In this document: piece after piece, positions 60,595-64,000 of the stretch
Numbering within the stretch: the first letter of the stretch is position 1
Layout of the letters: each line of letters opens with the position of its first letter
Source of the DNA: Rhodobium gokarnense
GTDB taxonomy: Bacteria; Pseudomonadota; Alphaproteobacteria; Rhizobiales; Rhodobiaceae
NCBI RefSeq assembly: GCF_025961475.1
Contig: NZ_JAOQNS010000005.1
Coordinates: forward strand, 248,001-312,000
Length of the DNA stretch: 64,000 nt
Reading direction: 5' to 3'
The notes under the pieces: generated by a model
What the model saw: only the letters and a program-made list of their open reading frames with translations
Told to the model about the DNA's origin: nothing
Database searches by the model: none
Position numbers and translations under genes: made by a program

Positions 60595-61857
60595 CTAGCT
60601 GGTTCCGAACTTCAGCAGCTTGATCGCATCGAAGTCCTGCACCCCGCCGCCGACGCGCTTGGTGGTGTAGAAGAGCACGTAGGGCTTGGCGGAATAGGGA
60701 TCGCGCAGGACGCGCACGCCCAGGCGGTCGACGATGAGATAGCCGCGGCGGAAGTCGCCGAAGGCGATCGCCATCTTGTCGCTGGCGATGTCCGGCATGT
60801 CCTCGGCCTCGGTGATGGGGAAGTTCATCAGCGTCGCCATGCCGTCGGCCGTCGCCGGCGGCTGCCAGATGTAGTTGTCGTCGGCGTCCTTCAGCTTGCG
60901 CAGCTCCCCTTGCGTGCTGCGGTTCATGACCCAGCGCGCATTCTGGCGATAGCCGGACTTCAGCGTGTAGACGAGGTCGATGAGGATGTCGGACGGGGTG
61001 TCGGCCGGGAAATCGGCGTCGACGCCGGTCGCCACATAGCCGAGCTTCTTCCAGGCCCAACTGGACTCGGCAATCGTGTCGTAGTCGAGGAAGCCGCGCG
61101 GCTTGGCATCGCCGTCGCCGGAGACGAAGGCGCTGCCCTCCTGTTCGGCGAAGGCCGTCTCGACCTCGGCCGCCAGCCACTCGTCGATGTTGACGGCGGT
61201 GTCGTCGAGGAGCGTCGCGGTCGCCGCCGGCATGGCGTAGAGCTCCATGGTCGGGAAGCTCAGCTCGTCGAGCGTCGGCGCGGCGGTCGGCGTGCGGTCC
61301 GTCGTCTCGCCGACCCAGCCGACGGCCGGGCCGGAGATCGAGAACGGCTTCTTGTAGACGGAGGACGAGACCTGGCGCACATCGGCGATGGCGCGGATCG
61401 GCGAGACCTCGGCAAGGCGCCGCATGATCTCCGTTTCCGTCTCGTCGGGCACCAGATAGCCGCCATCCGGGTCGGAGCCGACGGAGAGCGCCTTTTCCTC
61501 AAGACGGTGCAGGCCGTCGTCGCGGCCGGAGCGGACATAGGCGTCGAACGCGGCCTTGTGCTCCAGGCCGGCGATGCTGGTGCGGCCGCGCTCGAAGCCG
61601 AGGCGCGGACGCTGGGACTTGATCAGATAGCCGTCGATGAGCCGCTTCTGGTCGTCGAGGGAGCGGTTCAGCCGGTCGAGCTTTTCTTCCGTCAGCGGGT
61701 CGCTGCCGCGCTGGCGCTCCAGGTCGGAAAGGCGCCGGTCGTTGGTCTCCTTGAAGGCCTCGAAGGCGGCCATGAAGTCCTCGAAGGCCTCGGCCATTTC
61801 GAGGGCACTTGCGGGGGCGGACGGGCGCGCCGTCGCCGGAACGGTGGGGGTCGGCAT
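60595..61857 (-). CDS. GTA gp5-type HK97-fold major capsid protein
   Basis: A 420-residue protein. An N-terminal coiled-coil scaffold (about 20-110; FEAFKETNDRRLSDLERQ) is followed by the HK97 capsid fold (EEKALSVGSDPDGGYLVPDE, MNRSTQGELRKLKD, FPITEAEDMPDI). The prohead protease upstream would remove the scaffold. Length agrees with GTA capsids. Its 3' side is followed by tandem repeats rather than the next structural gene. Confidence 0.95.
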   Translation of the reverse strand: MPTPTVPATARPSAPASALEMAEAFEDFMAAFEAFKETNDRRLSDLERQRGSDPLTEEKLDRLNRSLDDQKRLIDGYLIKSQRPRLGFERGRTSIAGLEHKAAFDAYVRSGRDDGLHRLEEKALSVGSDPDGGYLVPDETETEIMRRLAEVSPIRAIADVRQVSSSVYKKPFSISGPAVGWVGETTDRTPTAAPTLDELSFPTMELYAMPAATATLLDDTAVNIDEWLAAEVETAFAEQEGSAFVSGDGDAKPRGFLDYDTIAESSWAWKKLGYVATGVDADFPADTPSDILIDLVYTLKSGYRQNARWVMNRSTQGELRKLKDADDNYIWQPPATADGMATLMNFPITEAEDMPDIASDKMAIAFGDFRRGYLIVDRLGVRVLRDPYSAKPYVLFYTTKRVGGGVQDFDAIKLLKFGTS

Positions 61858-61863
61858 TTCGGA

Positions 61864-62544
61864 TTACCTCGTGGTTTGCAGGTGTCGGGTCGCCCGGAGC
61901 AGCGCGCTCCGGAGCCGGTCTTCGGCGGTGTCGGCAGCGTCCGGCGTGCCGGTGAGCGCCCGGTAGCCCCCGGTGAGGAGCGCGCGGGCGGCCTTTCGCG
62001 TCAGCCCAGCGTCCTGCGTGAGCCAGCGTTCCAGTTCGCGTCTCGTCGGGAGCGTCCCTGTCGCCGTCTTCACCGAAGCGACGCGGGCGCCGGGCAGCAT
62101 CGGGAAGGTGACGACGGAGATCTCCCAAAGGTCGATTTCGATGAGCCGGCGGATGCCGGTGCGGGCCTCGCTGCGGCCCTTGACCGTGCGAAAGCCGATG
62201 GAAAGGCCATCGAGCGCGCCGGCGCGCATCAGCTCAAGCACCTCCGCGCCACGGGCGACCGAGGTCATGAGCTGGCCGCGCACGAACAGGCCGGTGCCGT
62301 CCTCGGCGACCTCGGTCCACACCCCGATCGGCTCGGCCGGGTCGTGCTGGTAGAGCATCTTGATGCCGGCGGCCCCGCGGGCGCGAAGGCTGGCGGCGAA
62401 GGCGCCGGGCTCGACGAGGTCGCGGTTGAGGTCGATGAGGCCGAAGAGGCTGGCATAGCCGGAAAAGCTGCCGTCGGCCTCAACCGAGGTGAGGTCGGCG
62501 CGGGCGAACTTCACCTCGCGCCCGAAAGGATCCGCGCTCGTCAT
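61864..62544 (-). CDS. GTA gp4-type HK97 prohead protease
   Basis: A 226-residue protein starting at ATG 62544. GYASLFGLIDLNRDLVEPGA, MLYQHDPAEPIGVW and DGLSIGFRTV are the family motifs; His65-region and the Ser in LSIGF are the expected catalytic residues. It matures the capsid by removing the N-terminal scaffold. The C-terminal 70 residues are Arg/Leu-rich. It lies 6 nt upstream of the capsid gene. Confidence 0.93.
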   Translation of the reverse strand: MTSADPFGREVKFARADLTSVEADGSFSGYASLFGLIDLNRDLVEPGAFAASLRARGAAGIKMLYQHDPAEPIGVWTEVAEDGTGLFVRGQLMTSVARGAEVLELMRAGALDGLSIGFRTVKGRSEARTGIRRLIEIDLWEISVVTFPMLPGARVASVKTATGTLPTRRELERWLTQDAGLTRKAARALLTGGYRALTGTPDAADTAEDRLRSALLRATRHLQTTR

Positions 62545-62579
62545 TTTTCTATCCGTTTTTCGAAGGATCGGAGTTTCGC

Positions 62580-63776
62580 TCAGTCCGCCTTGCGCGCGCC
62601 GTAGCCGAGGGCCTCGCGCTTTTCGTCGTCGGTGAGGAAGTCGGCGGCGGAGACCCGGCGCCACAGGGCCTCGCGCTCGCCCGACAGCGCCTCGATGGCG
62701 TCGAGGTCGGCGGAGAGCCTCAGCCGCTCGCCGAAGGTCGGGGCCAGCCAGGCGCTGAGGGAGGACGCGGTGCGGCGGACGAGCGGCAGCACGGTCTGGC
62801 GCCAGAAGGCGCGGCTCGCCTCACGGTAGTTGGCGTAGGTGTTGTCGCCGGGAATGCCGAGCAGCATCGGCGGCACGCCGAAGGCGAGCGCAATCTCCCG
62901 GGCGGCGAGGTTCTTGGCCTCGATGAAATCCATGTCCTGGGGAGACAGGCCCATCTGCTTCCAGTCGAGCCCGCCTTCCAGCAGCAGCGGCCGGCCGGCA
63001 TTGCCGGCCCCGGCGAAGCCCTCCTCCAGCTCTTTCTTCAGGCGCTCGAACTGTTCCTCCGTCAGGTTGCCGCCCTCGCGAGCCTGGTAGACGAGGGCGC
63101 CGGAGGGCCGGGCGGAATTGTCGAGGAGCGCCTTGGCCCAGCTTCCGGCCGCGTTGTGGATGTCGATGGCGACCTGGGCCGCCTCGATGGGCGGAAAGCC
63201 GTAATGATCGTTCGTCGGATTGTGCAGGGAAAGGTGCAGGATCGGCGGCGTCGACCCCACCTGGTCGAAGCGCACGGTGCGGCCCGCAACGGTGTATTCA
63301 TAGGCCGCCGGCCAGCCGTCGGTTCCCGGCACCACCTTCATGCGGTCGGGGCGGAGCGCATGGAGTTCGCGCACGTCGCCGTCGAGGCCGACGGCCTCCA
63401 CATAGGCGTTGCCGGCGATCATCAGCGCGCCGATGACCTCTTCCAGGAACGCATTGCCGGACTGGCGCGGATTGGGGCGGGCGAGAAGGTCGAGGAGCGG
63501 ATGGGCGTCGAACTCGCGGGCGCCGTCGTGCAACAGCCAGGAGACCGAGCCGGCGGCCTCGGCGATCATCCGGACCGAGCGATAGACGACGGCGTTGCGC
63601 GAGAACCCCTCGCGGGCAAGGGCCGCGTAGTCGCGGGGCGTCCAGACCGGGCGGCCGGCACTCGACAGGGCGATCAGCGGGCCGGTGCGGGACGCCTTCG
63701 CCTCGGGCACCTGAGGGGATATGGCGGCGGCGTCCGCGCCCCTGTTTTTCGGGCGCAGGCGGGAAAAGAGGGCCAT
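62580..63776 (-). CDS. GTA gp3-type portal protein
   Basis: A 398-residue HK97-family portal protein starting at ATG 63776. Diagnostic segments are NAVVYRSVRMIAEAAGSVSW, FLEEVIGALMIAGNAYVEAV, HYGFPPIEAAQVAIDIH and FGVPPMLLGIPGDNTYANY. It forms the dodecameric vertex through which DNA is packaged by the terminase. It is 32 nt downstream of the terminase gene. Confidence 0.95.
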   Translation of the reverse strand: MALFSRLRPKNRGADAAAISPQVPEAKASRTGPLIALSSAGRPVWTPRDYAALAREGFSRNAVVYRSVRMIAEAAGSVSWLLHDGAREFDAHPLLDLLARPNPRQSGNAFLEEVIGALMIAGNAYVEAVGLDGDVRELHALRPDRMKVVPGTDGWPAAYEYTVAGRTVRFDQVGSTPPILHLSLHNPTNDHYGFPPIEAAQVAIDIHNAAGSWAKALLDNSARPSGALVYQAREGGNLTEEQFERLKKELEEGFAGAGNAGRPLLLEGGLDWKQMGLSPQDMDFIEAKNLAAREIALAFGVPPMLLGIPGDNTYANYREASRAFWRQTVLPLVRRTASSLSAWLAPTFGERLRLSADLDAIEALSGEREALWRRVSAADFLTDDEKREALGYGARKAD

Positions 63777-63808
63777 CGGGAGAGTCCCTTTATCGGATTT
63801 TGCGAAAT

Positions 63809-64000
63809 TCAGAAGGACCGGAGACGCGGGGCGCCGGACGTATCGAGCATCAGGGCCGTCAGCGCCCAGACGAGGGCATCGACCCGGTCCGGCGAGCGGC
63901 CTTTCGCCCTCCCCTCCACGCCGAAATCGCACATCTCGTCCTCAAGCTTCGGCAGCGCGCCGACATGGCGGACCCTCCCCTGCTCGTAGAGGGCGGCGAC
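63809..64000 (-). CDS. GTA gp2-type large terminase, C-terminal fragment
   Basis: The last 63 codons of a gene entering from the right edge, with stop TGA at 63811-63809. AALYEQGRVRHVGALPKLED, then DEMCDF and SPDRVDALVWALTALML, are the C-terminal nuclease-domain motifs of terminase large subunits. It is the packaging motor that cuts host DNA into GTA-sized pieces. The rest of the gene is outside the window. Confidence 0.88.
   Translation of the reverse strand, partial: VAALYEQGRVRHVGALPKLEDEMCDFGVEGRAKGRSPDRVDALVWALTALMLDTSGAPRLRSF

Noticed and set aside
49288-64000. Ordinary prophage
   Set aside because: No integrase, att duplication, repressor, lysis or replication genes in the window, and the gene order and short tape measure are those of a GTA. 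The region beyond 64000 was not visible.

Overview
This is a GC-rich chromosomal window from an alphaproteobacterium, most likely a member of the Hyphomicrobiales (Rhizobiales). The best evidence for the order is the co-occurrence of pepN-pleC-glnE, a two-component pair beside degP, a cycHJKL-type cytochrome c maturation operon and a FeuN-like/FeuP/FeuQ set, an arrangement familiar from rhizobial and related genomes. Gene density is high, many starts are GTG or TTG, and 1-4 nt stop/start overlaps are common. No tRNA, rRNA, CRISPR array, transposase or integrase was seen.

Layout. 1-2.5 kb: the first codons of a leftward gene, then a FliK-like/FlhB-like pair. 2.5-6.5 kb (minus): a metallo-beta-lactamase-fold hydrolase, a single cyclic-nucleotide-binding domain protein and an aberrant ABC exporter-like protein. 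6.7-12.3 kb (plus): a surface-glycan cassette of four glycosyltransferases and a polysaccharide deacetylase. 12.3-12.8 kb: palindromic intergenic repeats. 12.8-19.6 kb (minus): a dipeptide-type ABC importer operon plus an O-methyltransferase. 19.9-25.9 kb: a small secreted protein, a class III nucleotide cyclase, and a group that suggests glutarate/glutaryl-CoA catabolism (family III CoA-transferase, GFA-like protein, LysE exporter, glutaryl-CoA dehydrogenase-like enzyme). 26.2-38.3 kb: pepN, pleC-like kinase, glnE, a sensor kinase/regulator pair and a DegP protease. 38.5-44.1 kb (minus): an alpha/beta hydrolase-OsmC fusion and the ccmI-ccmE-ccmF-ccmH cytochrome c maturation genes. 44.3-49.0 kb (minus): an unknown conserved-looking protein, a surface lipoprotein, FeuQ, FeuP and a FeuN-like periplasmic protein.

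49.3-64.0 kb (minus) is a gene transfer agent (GTA) structural cluster in the order known from Rhodobacter capsulatus: terminase C-terminus, portal, prohead protease, capsid, connector, head closure, gp8, tail tube, gp10, tail chaperone, short tape measure, gp12, gp13, NlpC/P60 peptidase, gp15 baseplate/tip protein, and a terminal DUF2793 spike or fibre candidate. The most unusual structure in the window is here. The head module is split after the capsid gene by a 0.88 kb non-coding spacer holding two palindromic repeat families, a three-unit tandem repeat of about 97 bp and a terminator-like hairpin. A second strong intrinsic terminator lies between gp11 and gp12. Both repeat families recur in opposite orientation in the 12.3-12.8 kb gap. 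Starts were chosen by ribosome-binding sites, overlaps and family N-termini; functions come from motif recognition by eye, not from searches.
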